Counted from the stretch's first letter, positions 24,393 to 31,108 are shown. The stretch is DNA of 35,651 nucleotides from Gammaproteobacteria bacterium (GCA_030429005.1 JAUIDP010000029.1:1-35651), one strand, 5' to 3'. The notes: generated by a model not told the origin, from the letters alone. Translations and numbers: made by a program.

Positions 24393-24440
24393 ATACTAAT
24401 CTCGATTTAGATGAGTCGGGTTATATTCGGAGACACGCTT

Positions 24441-24519
24441 AATCGGCCGGATTGGGTTGACAGGCGGCGATTGTAGCAACTGCAGGTACTAGTCGCTTCA
24501 CGGCCAGTAGTGGACGCCC
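24441..24519 (-). repeat. Array spacer 11, with TACAAT
   Basis: In gene direction: first unit GCGTCCACTACTGGCCGTGA just after the stop, a middle, TACAAT (24475-24470), then the degenerate second unit GCCTGTCAACCCAATCCGGC. The -10 box is about 78 nt before the ATG at 24392. Confidence 0.7.
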
Positions 24520-24523
24520 CGAG

Positions 24524-25951
24524 CTATTCGACTGAGGCACCGTAGTTCTCTGTTGAATAGTCGCTGGCGAACTCGGGTTGCAGCTCAAGCGCGCTGGAGA
24601 ATATTTCACGCGCTTTTTCAACATCGCCCGCCCGAAAATGCGCGTAAGCGAGACTGTCATACGCTTGAGGAGCTTCCGGGAACAACTCAAGGAGTGTACC
24701 GAAGATGTTAAAGGCGTCGGTCCACTTTGAATTGTTCACTAGTGACATGCCGAGCTCATTGAGAGTGCGCCCGATGAACTGGCTATAGCCAGCCGATTCA
24801 TAACTCGCACGAAAATCGGACTGGAAAGCCTCCGGACCAAGGTTTTGATAGTTGTTCCAGGCAAAAACAACGGGCGGAAGCGCAATTGGATCGTAACTTC
24901 CACTCTGAATGTAGGAATAGATTCTGCCTGATATTTCCTCCGCGACGAGACCATCCGTATTTGACAGAACAATAATCTGGTAATCGTTGTGCAGGTCAAG
25001 TTCAACCGCAGCACTGATTCCGGCTCCGCCGCCAAACGCGGCCCAATATTCGCCATCGATCGGAAAATATTCGTCGATCACGCTTCCCTCAGGTGAGAGC
25101 AGTTCGTCTCCATAGAAAAGGGCCCGATAGAACGTCAGGACATCTTCAACGGTCGCTTCAATACCGCCGTCAGGGCTATGGTGCTCCGTAACTCCGACGA
25201 AAGCCTGCTCTCCCGCATAGTTGAACGTGTAGCGAAGCGACTGGTTCGACGAGTCCTGGCGATAGGGATAGACAGTATCTTCGAGCTTTAGCCGATCGAA
25301 GATATTCTCCTCCAGGAGATTCGCGAATGGCTTGCCGGTGCTTTTCTCCAAAATCGCCCCAAGAACCACGTAACCGTAGTTCGAGTAGCGACGCTCCGTT
25401 CCAGGCGGAAAAAGCAATGGAGCGTCCTTGAAAAGCGCGAGCTTGTCGTCAATCGTCCTGAAAGAAAGTGGACTCTCCCGGTACGCTGATGGGAATACAT
25501 CCGGGAACCCCGAGCGGTGGTTGAGCAGATGGCGCACAGTGATTTTGCGCGCTGTATCGGCCGGGAAACCCAGATCAAAAGAATCAAGGTCGTCGTCCAG
25601 TCCGATCACACCGCTCTCAACTTGCTGAAGAACCAGTACGGCGGTGAAGTTCTTGATTATTGAGCCAAGATTGTACTTTGTGTCGCGGTTGTTCGGTTCT
25701 CCGGATTTCCGGTCAGCCAGGCCGACTGCGGCCTGATAAATCGGCTGCCCCGCCTCGGCCAACAGGACCGACCCGGAAAACCAGCCCAATTCGCGATAGG
25801 AATCGACAATAGCGCGAGCTTCGGCGACGATGGCCCCGGAGTCATGGACGGCAGGCTCTGCTGCCACAGCGACTGGTGATGCCAAAATGAGACTGAAAGC
25901 AGTAACTGCAAAGTGCTGGATCTTGTTCATATATCTTGAATGTTTGTTCAT
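24524..25951 (-). CDS. Secreted serine hydrolase (beta-lactamase/class C PBP fold) with C-terminal TPR
   Basis: A 475-residue protein with a signal peptide (VTAFSLILASPVAVAA). The class C hydrolase site is visible: S-I-I-K at 97-100 (nucleophile Ser97, Lys100) in NLGSIIKNFTAVLVLQQ, Y-S-N at 189-191, and a Gly-rich third element (FGGGAGISA). HLLNHRSGFPD and GYVVLGAILEKSTGKPF are typical of the esterase/peptidase branch. The C-terminus carries TPR-like helices (FNIFGTLLELFPEAPQAYDSLAYAHFRAGDVEKAREIF). Start ATG 25951 has GAGGAA upstream. It is by far the largest gene of the array. The real substrate is unknown; beta-lactam resistance should not be assumed. Confidence 0.88.
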   Translation of the reverse strand: MNKHSRYMNKIQHFAVTAFSLILASPVAVAAEPAVHDSGAIVAEARAIVDSYRELGWFSGSVLLAEAGQPIYQAAVGLADRKSGEPNNRDTKYNLGSIIKNFTAVLVLQQVESGVIGLDDDLDSFDLGFPADTARKITVRHLLNHRSGFPDVFPSAYRESPLSFRTIDDKLALFKDAPLLFPPGTERRYSNYGYVVLGAILEKSTGKPFANLLEENIFDRLKLEDTVYPYRQDSSNQSLRYTFNYAGEQAFVGVTEHHSPDGGIEATVEDVLTFYRALFYGDELLSPEGSVIDEYFPIDGEYWAAFGGGAGISAAVELDLHNDYQIIVLSNTDGLVAEEISGRIYSYIQSGSYDPIALPPVVFAWNNYQNLGPEAFQSDFRASYESAGYSQFIGRTLNELGMSLVNNSKWTDAFNIFGTLLELFPEAPQAYDSLAYAHFRAGDVEKAREIFSSALELQPEFASDYSTENYGASVE

Positions 25952-26023
25952 ATTTCCTCAGGGTTTCGGCCGCCCGACCTGGTCACTGATTCTCGAAATC
26001 CGGGCTAGACGTTCTCGCAGCTA

Positions 26024-26100
26024 GATTAGCCGCATTGGGTTCGGGCGATTCTAGCAATATCTGATAGAAGCCGCTTCGCTGCCACATTCAGCTCGTGAGG
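26024..26100 (-). repeat. Array spacer 12, with TAGAAT
   Basis: In gene direction, after the stop of a 59-residue gene: degenerate first unit TGGCAGCGAAGCGGCTTC, a middle, TAGAAT (26053-26048), then second unit CGCCCGAACCCAATGCGGC. The -10 box is about 97 nt before the serine hydrolase ATG. Confidence 0.6.
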
Positions 26101-26106
26101 AGGCGG

Positions 26107-26286
26107 CTAATCGCCGCTTCGTGACAATTGGCTTATTCGGATTTGGAGAAAGAAAGCCGTGAAAAATGACACTGCCGACACCAGCGTCGATACGTAGGCA
26201 ATCCAGTGAAACACCCGACCAAATTCTGCCGTTGATGCCCAATGCGAAAGGAAAGCGAGTGCGAAACAGGCGAGACCCACTCTCAC
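26107..26286 (-). CDS. 59-residue two-helix membrane protein with GTG start
   Basis: A minus-strand frame from GTG 26286 to TAG 26107 encodes two membrane helices: VGLACFALAFLSHWAS and IAYVSTLVSAVSFFTAFFL, ending IRISQLSRSGD. GGGAGAAGG sits five bases before the GTG. A longer competing frame on the same strand (26051-26341) runs through the spacer and lacks membrane character, so I reject it. Function is unknown; the size and topology resemble small stress or membrane-associated peptides. Confidence 0.55.
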   Translation of the reverse strand: MRVGLACFALAFLSHWASTAEFGRVFHWIAYVSTLVSAVSFFTAFFLQIRISQLSRSGD

Positions 26287-26325
26287 GGCCGCCTTCTCCC
26301 AATCCTTTGCATGCTCTAGTGTTAG

Positions 26326-26400
26326 AGTCTAGGTGTTGCAACCACCGATTGAATCCGCAGCCACTAGCAACCGCTCAAATGCGACCAAATTGGATGGCCT
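26326..26400 (-). repeat. Array spacer 13, with 26-bp motif and TAGACT
   Basis: In gene direction: first unit AGCGGTTGCTAGTGGCTGCG running into GATTCAATCGG, then the 26-bp motif (26333-26358) also found in spacer 5, followed at once by TAGACT (26331-26326). Confidence 0.6.
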
Positions 26401-26408
26401 TCCTAGTC

Positions 26409-26915
26409 TCAGGTAGTGGACATCTTGAAACCGTCAATATCCACACTGCCTGTAATAAGTTCAACATACGTTTCCTCCGTAGCACCGTACATTTCTGTCA
26501 TTACCTTACGGCAGAGTTCGACTAAATCACCGTTCTCAACACGGAGATAGTCAACGTTGTTAGCTCTTCTAGCTACAACTTTGTATCCGTCGCTCGCGGC
26601 GAGTGTCTCAAAAACATTTCTATCTTTGAGCTTCGTTTCGCCCAGAAGCACCCAGTCGAATCCAATCTCGCCACCTTCTATCGAGAATTGAAGTTCAACG
26701 TGCTCGTCATTATGTGGGTCTTCCGGCATGAGCCAAAATATCACGAACGAGGAGTCCGACCCTTTGTCACTCAATTGGCGAAATACATTCTGAACGTCAG
26801 TGGGATTGGCCGCATAGAACTTTATCGGAGACATTTCAACTCGATAAGAAAGCCATGCCCAATACGTCACGAAGACGATCACTGCGCCGCCCAGTATCCA
26901 CCCAAGAATCTTCAT
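26409..26915 (-). CDS. Unknown protein with N-terminal membrane anchor
   Basis: A 168-residue protein. One helix (ILGWILGGAVIVFVTYWAWLS) is followed by a soluble mixed alpha-beta domain: MSPIKFYAANPTDVQNVFRQL, FVIFWLMPEDPHNDEHVELQ, FSIEGGEIGFDWVLLGETKL, AASDGYKVVARRANNVDYLR and ELCRKVMTEMYGATEETYVEL. No named family or catalytic motif is recognised. Spacer 14 (TACAAT) lies upstream; spacer 13 follows. Confidence 0.6.
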   Translation of the reverse strand: MKILGWILGGAVIVFVTYWAWLSYRVEMSPIKFYAANPTDVQNVFRQLSDKGSDSSFVIFWLMPEDPHNDEHVELQFSIEGGEIGFDWVLLGETKLKDRNVFETLAASDGYKVVARRANNVDYLRVENGDLVELCRKVMTEMYGATEETYVELITGSVDIDGFKMSTT

Positions 26916-26964
26916 GCCTGCAGGCCAGGATTAGTTCTCAATTGTCATTTTTCCTATGAGGCAA

Positions 26965-27044
26965 CGAACTACCGCTCTGAGTCAGTAGCAGTCATTGTAG
27001 TCCATAGTCACTAGCATTCCGCTTCGGCCAAAACCACCCGTTGA
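26965..27044 (-). repeat. Array spacer 14, with TACAAT
   Basis: In gene direction: first unit GGGTGGTTTTGGCCGAAGCG, a middle, TACAAT (26999-26994), then second unit GACTGCTACTGACTCAGAGC followed by GGTAGTTCG. The -10 box is about 79 nt before the ATG at 26915. Confidence 0.75.
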
Positions 27045-27051
27045 ATTGGGT

Positions 27052-27519
27052 CTACGCCAATTGTTGATCTGAGAGTGCAGGCAGCCTTCGCTTAATCTCC
27101 TGTCCGAGTGCTGATCCAACACTTATCTCAACAGGATCATCAGCCTCGATATCAAAAAACACGAGGTGCCCTTTGTCCTTCTTAAGTGTAATCCGACGCC
27201 ACGGCACGAGCATGCAATTCGGCGCCTTCTTCGGTTTCGGCCCATCGTATAGCAACCACAATCCTTCTTCATCGAAGGCAAAATCAAAGCGCGCAAACTC
27301 GCCGACGTTATCTGCGAAGAAGCGCGGTCCGCCAAATAGGCGACCGATCATGATGTGTTGCCTGGAGAATGCTATGGATCCGGGTCGTCGGTCAGTCTCG
27401 TAGCGATCTGCAAGCCGTTTGTAGTTCCCGAGAAATTTGGTCGGAACATACGCGAGTGCCGCCAGTGTCACGACAGTTAGAGTGAGGAATATGATACTAG
27501 CGGGATGCAAAGAACTCAT
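27052..27519 (-). CDS. Unknown protein with N-terminal membrane anchor
   Basis: A 155-residue protein. One N-terminal helix (IIFLTLTVVTLAALAYVPTKF) leads to a soluble beta-rich domain: GSIAFSRQHIMIGRLFGG, FARFDFAFDEEGLWLLYD, APNCMLVPWRRITLKKDKG and HLVFFDIEADDPVEISVG. The alternating strands and a Trp-Arg-Arg-Ile turn are reminiscent of PH-like or bPH domains, but this is a guess. It is the last minus-strand gene of the array; the next gene to the right is on the other strand. Confidence 0.6.
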   Translation of the reverse strand: MSSLHPASIIFLTLTVVTLAALAYVPTKFLGNYKRLADRYETDRRPGSIAFSRQHIMIGRLFGGPRFFADNVGEFARFDFAFDEEGLWLLYDGPKPKKAPNCMLVPWRRITLKKDKGHLVFFDIEADDPVEISVGSALGQEIKRRLPALSDQQLA

Positions 27520-27583
27520 TCCAAGCCGACTCTACGGGCGTCTCCTTCGCGGCAATACCAGTCAATCATATCAATGATCGCTT

Positions 27584-27650
27584 ACCGATTGAATCCGCAT
27601 CCGAGAGCAGAAATCAGGGAGCTCTGAGCTATAATTTCCGCTCCTGACCC
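27584..27650 (+). repeat. Array spacer 15 (opposite orientation), with TATAAT
   Basis: Here the spacer reads on the plus strand: first unit ATTGAATCCGCATCCGAGAG, a middle, perfect TATAAT (27630-27635), then second unit TTCCGCTCCTGACCCAAGGG. Its 3' half aligns closely with spacer 4 read on the minus strand. The first 15 nt match the 26-bp motif of spacer 13. It marks the point where array polarity flips. Confidence 0.75.
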
Positions 27651-27667
27651 AAGGGCTACATTTTCTC

Positions 27668-28057
27668 TTGTTGGTACCATTTAAACGCCGAGTCGATGAA
27701 ACAGAGTTTCGACGCCTAGTGTTGAAACACTTTTCGGAGTTGGCTGAAGAGATCAAAGATGACGCCGGACTCGTCCATGCGGAAATGAGTTCGTTAGAAA
27801 GACTCGCGAATCGCGCGATCAAGAGTGGTGATTTTTCGAGTTTGCGTTATATATTCGAGTTTATCTCAGATATCGCTCGGCACCGCTCGGAGGTGGACGC
27901 AAACGTAATAAACGCGATCAATGTGTCGTTTCTGGAAGGGCTAAATTTCTCGAACAAGTCACATGGGGATGAGGCGAAACAACTCCTACCGCCAGTACTC
28001 CTGGAAATGTGGCGAGCGCAGATGGAACACAACCGCAAAATTGGTTGGATGAAGTGA
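27668..28057 (+). CDS. Unknown soluble helical protein (DUF7674-like)
   Basis: A 129-residue protein, mostly helical: RRLVLKHFSELAEEIKDDAG, LERLANRAIKSGDFSSLRYI, FEFISDIARHRSEVDANVIN and AINVSFLEGLNFSNKSHGDE. The N-x-V-S-x-L-E-x-L pattern recalls DUF7674-type proteins, tentatively. The start is uncertain: TTG 27668 or TTG 27671, with a perfect TATAAT about 33 nt upstream in spacer 15. It is the first plus-strand gene of the array. Confidence 0.5.
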   Translation: MLVPFKRRVDETEFRRLVLKHFSELAEEIKDDAGLVHAEMSSLERLANRAIKSGDFSSLRYIFEFISDIARHRSEVDANVINAINVSFLEGLNFSNKSHGDEAKQLLPPVLLEMWRAQMEHNRKIGWMK

Positions 28058-28130
28058 CTGTTTCTGGCCGTAAGGCGCCGGCAGCCCGCACTAATGTAGA
28101 ATGTCGACTAGTGACCCGAGCCGACCCTCG
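28053..28130 (+). repeat. Array spacer 16, with TAGAAT
   Basis: Starting at the stop codon, plus strand: first unit GTGACTGTTTCTGGCCGTAA, a middle, TAGAAT (28097-28102), then second unit CGACTAGTGACCCGAGCCGA. The -10 box is about 79 nt before the acetyltransferase GTG. Same order and same orientation to the genes as on the minus strand. Confidence 0.75.
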
Positions 28131-28180
28131 AGTCACGCTACGATATGCTGCGTTGAATGGCCTAGAGATTATCTAGCAAA

Positions 28181-28762
28181 GTGAAAGACGGACCGTACCA
28201 GGAAGACAATCGATCGAATCGCGAACGAATGCTGGCGGGCGTTCCATACATCGCGGACGATCCGCAGCTGAGCGAGGAAAGTAATCGTGCAGCGAATTTA
28301 ACTTTGCAGTACAACGCTACAAATGCAGAAAATCACGTGGAGCGTGAGCGCCTCCTGCACGAACTGCTTGGTTCAATTGGTGAGGGCGTCGTTATTCGAC
28401 CGCCGTTTCGCTGCGATTACGGGTATCAAATTCACGTTGGAGATCGAACGTTCGCCAACTGGGGGCTTGTCGCTCTGGACGTTGGCCGGATAGACATCGG
28501 TCAGGACGTACAGATTGGGCCAAATGTTCAGCTTCTCACAGCAACTCATCCGCTTGATCCTGCGTTGAGGCGAGCAAAATGGGAAGGCACGGCCCCGATT
28601 ACTATAGGCGACAATGTATGGCTTGGCGGAGGTGTGATCGTCTGTCCTGGCGTAAGCATAGGCAAGAATACTGTTATCGGGGCGGGAGCTGTTGTTGTTG
28701 ACGATATCCCGAAAAATGTCTTGGCAGTGGGTAATCCCGCTAGAATCGTCCGGCAATTGTGA
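28181..28762 (+). CDS. Maltose/galactoside O-acetyltransferase-type sugar acetyltransferase
   Basis: A 193-residue left-handed beta-helix acetyltransferase. The N-terminal Mac domain (RERMLAGVPYIADDPQL), then PPFRCDYGYQIHVGDRTFANWGLVALDVGRIDIG, the catalytic His in TATHPLDP, and hexapeptide repeats IGDNVWLGGGVIVCPGVSIG and KNTVIGAGAVVVDDIPKNV are all typical. It transfers acetyl from acetyl-CoA to a sugar hydroxyl; the actual acceptor is unknown. It starts with GTG. Such enzymes are frequent cassette cargo. Confidence 0.9.
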   Translation: MKDGPYQEDNRSNRERMLAGVPYIADDPQLSEESNRAANLTLQYNATNAENHVERERLLHELLGSIGEGVVIRPPFRCDYGYQIHVGDRTFANWGLVALDVGRIDIGQDVQIGPNVQLLTATHPLDPALRRAKWEGTAPITIGDNVWLGGGVIVCPGVSIGKNTVIGAGAVVVDDIPKNVLAVGNPARIVRQL

Positions 28763-28850
28763 GCGGCTTTGGCTGAATTATTCAGCTCAACTGATTGCGA
28801 GCACGTTAGACCAAGCTGAATGTCAGCTAATGGCCGATCAGCCAATCTCC
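28755..28850 (+). repeat. Array spacer 17 (degenerate)
   Basis: Over and after the stop codon, plus strand: first unit TGTGAGCGGCTTTGGCTGAA, then second unit GAATGTCAGCTAATGGCCGA followed by TCAGCC. The hexamer in the usual -10 place is CTGAAT, a poor promoter. It is the last recognisable copy on the right. Confidence 0.5.
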
Positions 28851-29004
28851 AGAGTGGCCTCACAAAAGTGCCAGACAAGGCAGCCCTCGGAGCAATATCG
28901 TTTACAGAATAGTTGGTCAAAAGTATCCGATTCAAACTGCATCACTCTTCCCTTGAAACAAACATAGACCGCCGTAAACTAGAACCCCGGTTACATCACT
29001 TGAC

Positions 29005-29026
29005 GTTTCTCCGGAAGAAGAGAAAC
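29005..29026 (+). other. Short hairpin upstream of the Dabb gene
   Basis: GTTTCTC (29005-29011) pairs with GAGAAAC (29020-29026), followed by a T-rich stretch. It could be a weak terminator after the acetyltransferase unit. Confidence 0.35.
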
Positions 29027-29048
29027 CGTTTGTCTTTTCACCCTCTTA

Positions 29049-29417
29049 ATGGCTGCCGTCGCTAGCTACGGTCAGGATACCTCTTCTATGAAAACATTCG
29101 ATCCCAGCTTTGTTCACACTGTATATTTCTGGCTACGCAATCCTGACGTTGAGTCAGACCGTGAGGCATTTCTGGCGGCCGTCACCAAACTCCTCGAGAA
29201 ATCGACTTATGCCAAAACCAAGTTTATCGGCACTGCCCCGAAGACGAACCGAGATGTGGTAGACAGCTCCTTTACCTATTCTTTGGTGGTCACGTTTGAC
29301 TCGGCGGAGGCTGAGGAAGCCTACCAGAAAGAACAAGCGCACCTGGATTTCATAGAGGCGGCCTCTCCGTTGTGGAAGAAGGTGGTCGTGTACGACTCTC
29401 TCGGCGTCCCGGACTAG
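29049..29417 (+). CDS. Dabb-domain (stress-responsive alpha/beta barrel) protein
   Basis: The Dabb fold is clear: FVHTVYFWLRNPDVESDREAF, VTKLLEKSTYAKTKFIGTAP, YSLVVTFDSAEAEEAYQKEQ and AHLDFIEAASPLWKKVVVYD. From ATG 29049 it has 122 residues; ATG 29088 (MKTFDPSFVHTVYFW) is an equally good start and closer to the domain edge. Dabb proteins are dimeric ferredoxin-like folds, some enzymatic and some stress-linked. No specific substrate can be given. Spacing to the neighbours is large (about 285 bp before, 230 bp after), with no clear array spacer after it. Confidence 0.82.
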   Translation: MAAVASYGQDTSSMKTFDPSFVHTVYFWLRNPDVESDREAFLAAVTKLLEKSTYAKTKFIGTAPKTNRDVVDSSFTYSLVVTFDSAEAEEAYQKEQAHLDFIEAASPLWKKVVVYDSLGVPD

Positions 29418-29649
29418 CAACCAACGTGCGGCGGATACGTACTCGCGACGATCTCGTGACCGCACCGAGACTGTCCTCGTGAACAGGATCGACGGGCTGC
29501 CACACTTCGCATGCCAGGCGCACATTCAGTGCGGCGCAGAGGCTTGGCACTCCAAGAGAAATCTAAAACCGTTCATGACTAAGGTACCCGCCCAACTGCG
29601 CAAAAGTAACACCGGATATCGCAAGCTTCGGAGTTGGAAATAGACAGAT

Positions 29650-29943
29650 ATGAGCATCGCAGGTCAACCGACCAAGACCAAACTGAATGTCAAAGTTGTT
29701 CCCGGTGCGTCAAGTACGGAAATCGCCGGCTGGCTAGGGGATGCACTGAAAATTAGAGTCTCTAAACCGCCGGAGAAAGGGCAAGCGAACCGTGAGGTCG
29801 AAGTGCTTGTTTGTAGCTCACTGGAGATCCCCACGGGCTCAGTTCGCATTGTCAAAGGCAAAACGTCCGCAAGGAAGGTGATAGAAGTAAACGGGCTTTC
29901 GCTCTCTCAAATCAAGAGTAGACTTGGCGCAAAGGACGCCTGA
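29650..29943 (+). CDS. DUF167 (YggU-family) protein
   Basis: A 97-residue protein with the DUF167 pattern: LNVKVVPGASSTEIAGWLGD, ALKIRVSKPPEKGQANREVE, VLVCSSLEI and VRIVKGKTSARKVIEVNGLS. This small alpha-beta family is widespread, and its role is unknown. Orthologues often sit beside yggT/proC; here the gene stands alone at the end of the accessory region, which suggests movement. An ATG and a weak upstream purine run fit the start. Confidence 0.92.
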   Translation: MSIAGQPTKTKLNVKVVPGASSTEIAGWLGDALKIRVSKPPEKGQANREVEVLVCSSLEIPTGSVRIVKGKTSARKVIEVNGLSLSQIKSRLGAKDA

Positions 29944-30020
29944 CAATGCATCGCACTTGTCGCCTCGATCACCCTTTATCGGCTGCGGACCCAGCTAATC
30001 CCTCTGACACACTTCGCGAA

Positions 30021-30344
30021 TCATCGATAAACCTTGCTCCGAAACCTGATCCACCCACCGTCCTCAATCCCGTGCGGATCGTGATGCGTCCAGTGGACCA
30101 GCCCGCCCAGCTCGTTCCACTCGTACATACCGCGAAACTGGATCCGGTCGCCGATTCCGACCGGCACACGCGCGGCAAGGTCAATGTTGTGGGCAATCAA
30201 CAGGGTGTCGCCACTGCGCAGTTGCAGGATAAATCTCTGGTGATGGGAGCCATCGCTGTCGTCCGACAGCAGGCGAACAACGAAACCTGAATCCTCGATC
30301 CAGGTTCCGCTGTCGCGCTTTAGGTAGCCGTGCCCGATGCGCTG
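30021..30344 (-). pseudogene. DUF3465 gene, 5' end missing, abutting the OmpA gene stop
   Basis: The minus strand encodes about 107 residues of DUF3465: GFVVRLLSDDSDGSHHQRFI, LQLRSGDTLLIAHNIDLAAR, VPVGIGDRIQFRGMYEWNEL and GGLVHWTHHDPHGIEDGGWI, ending SKVYR. No ATG, GTG or TTG precedes the conserved part. The frame runs straight back into the TGA of the upstream OmpA-lipoprotein gene, giving QRIGHGYLKRDSGTW after that stop. The expected signal peptide is absent. A deletion probably removed the 5' end together with any intergenic DNA. Only a readthrough of the TGA could express it. Confidence 0.8.
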
Positions 30345-31010
30345 TCAGCCCTGCGTCAGGGGTACCAGCGTCAGTTCAACGCGCCGGTTGGCCTGGCGGC
30401 CGGCCGCGGTGCCGTTGTCGGCGATCGGCATGGACTCACCCATACCAATCGTGATCATGCGCACGTCGGCCACACCGCGCGATTGCAGGTATTGTGCCAC
30501 CGTGCTGGCACGTCGTTCTGACAAGCCCTGGTTGTAGGCGTCGGTGCCCGTGCTGTCCGTATGGCCGGCCACCTCCACCACGGTCTGGTCAAACTCTTTC
30601 ACAACCTTGCCAACCGAGCGTAGCACGTCGAAAAACGCCGGGTTCAGGTCGGAGCTGTCCGTCGCAAACGTGACGTTGCCCGGCATGTTCAGGGTAATGT
30701 GGTCGCCGTCACGGGTAACGCTGACGCCGGTGCCCTGCAGCTCGGCCCGGAGCTCTGCTTCCTGCTTGTCCATGTAATAACCGACCGAACCGCCTGCCAG
30801 TGCGCCGATGCCCGCGCCGATCATGGCCCGCTGGCGCCGATCCACCGCATCGTCTCCGGACGCAAGGCCGGCAACAATGCCGATTCCGGCGCCGATCAAC
30901 GCGCCCTTGGACGACTGGCTCATGCCGCTCTCGCCGGTATACGGATCAAGGGTTTCACAGCCCGTGGCCAGCATTGCCAACCCGACTGTCAATAGAATTC
31001 TGTTTTTCAT
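30345..31010 (-). CDS. Glycine-zipper OmpA-family lipoprotein (YiaD-like)
   Basis: A 221-residue outer-membrane lipoprotein. The signal peptide ends in the lipobox LATGC. Then comes a glycine-zipper region (GALIGAGIGIVAGLASG and AMIGAGIGALAGGSVGYY), and a C-terminal OmpA peptidoglycan-binding domain: VTFATDSSDLNP, VEVAGHTDSTGTDAYNQGLSERRA and AAGRQANRRVEL. The third of three consecutive ATGs (31010) has the best spacing to AAGGGAG. A TTGACA promoter lies upstream. Its TGA directly abuts the truncated DUF3465 frame. Confidence 0.92.
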   Translation of the reverse strand: MKNRILLTVGLAMLATGCETLDPYTGESGMSQSSKGALIGAGIGIVAGLASGDDAVDRRQRAMIGAGIGALAGGSVGYYMDKQEAELRAELQGTGVSVTRDGDHITLNMPGNVTFATDSSDLNPAFFDVLRSVGKVVKEFDQTVVEVAGHTDSTGTDAYNQGLSERRASTVAQYLQSRGVADVRMITIGMGESMPIADNGTAAGRQANRRVELTLVPLTQG

Positions 31011-31064
31011 CATCATGCTCCCTTTGGGCTGTTCAGGATGCCATTTTGCGTAGGACACCTGAAC

Positions 31065-31093
31065 GAATACTTAATACAATCACTTATTGTCAA
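31065..31093 (-). promoter_or_regulatory. Sigma-70-type promoter for the OmpA lipoprotein
   Basis: On the minus strand a consensus TTGACA (31093-31088) is separated by 17 bp from TATTCG (31070-31065), about 55 nt before the ATG. Confidence 0.45.
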
Positions 31094-31108
31094 TTAAAGA
31101 GCAATTCG

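Noticed and set aside
24524..25951. Antibiotic-resistance beta-lactamase
   Set aside because: The S-x-x-K and Y-x-N motifs fit the wide class C serine hydrolase family. The C-terminal TPR and the sequence context do not indicate a true beta-lactamase.
26051..26341. 96-codon minus-strand frame
   Set aside because: It crosses spacer 12 and has no protein-like pattern. The 59-residue GTG frame in the same place encodes two good membrane helices.
18161..28850. Classical integron attC sites
   Set aside because: I looked for paired RYYYAAC and GTTRRRY core sites at spacer ends. Single matches exist (GTTAGGC near 18155, GTTAGAC near 28805), but they are not paired at sensible distances with complementary partners, and no integrase gene is in the window. 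Integron-like is kept only as an analogy.
18161..28850. CRISPR array
   Set aside because: The repeats are separated by whole genes at irregular distances, vary in sequence, and no cas gene is near.
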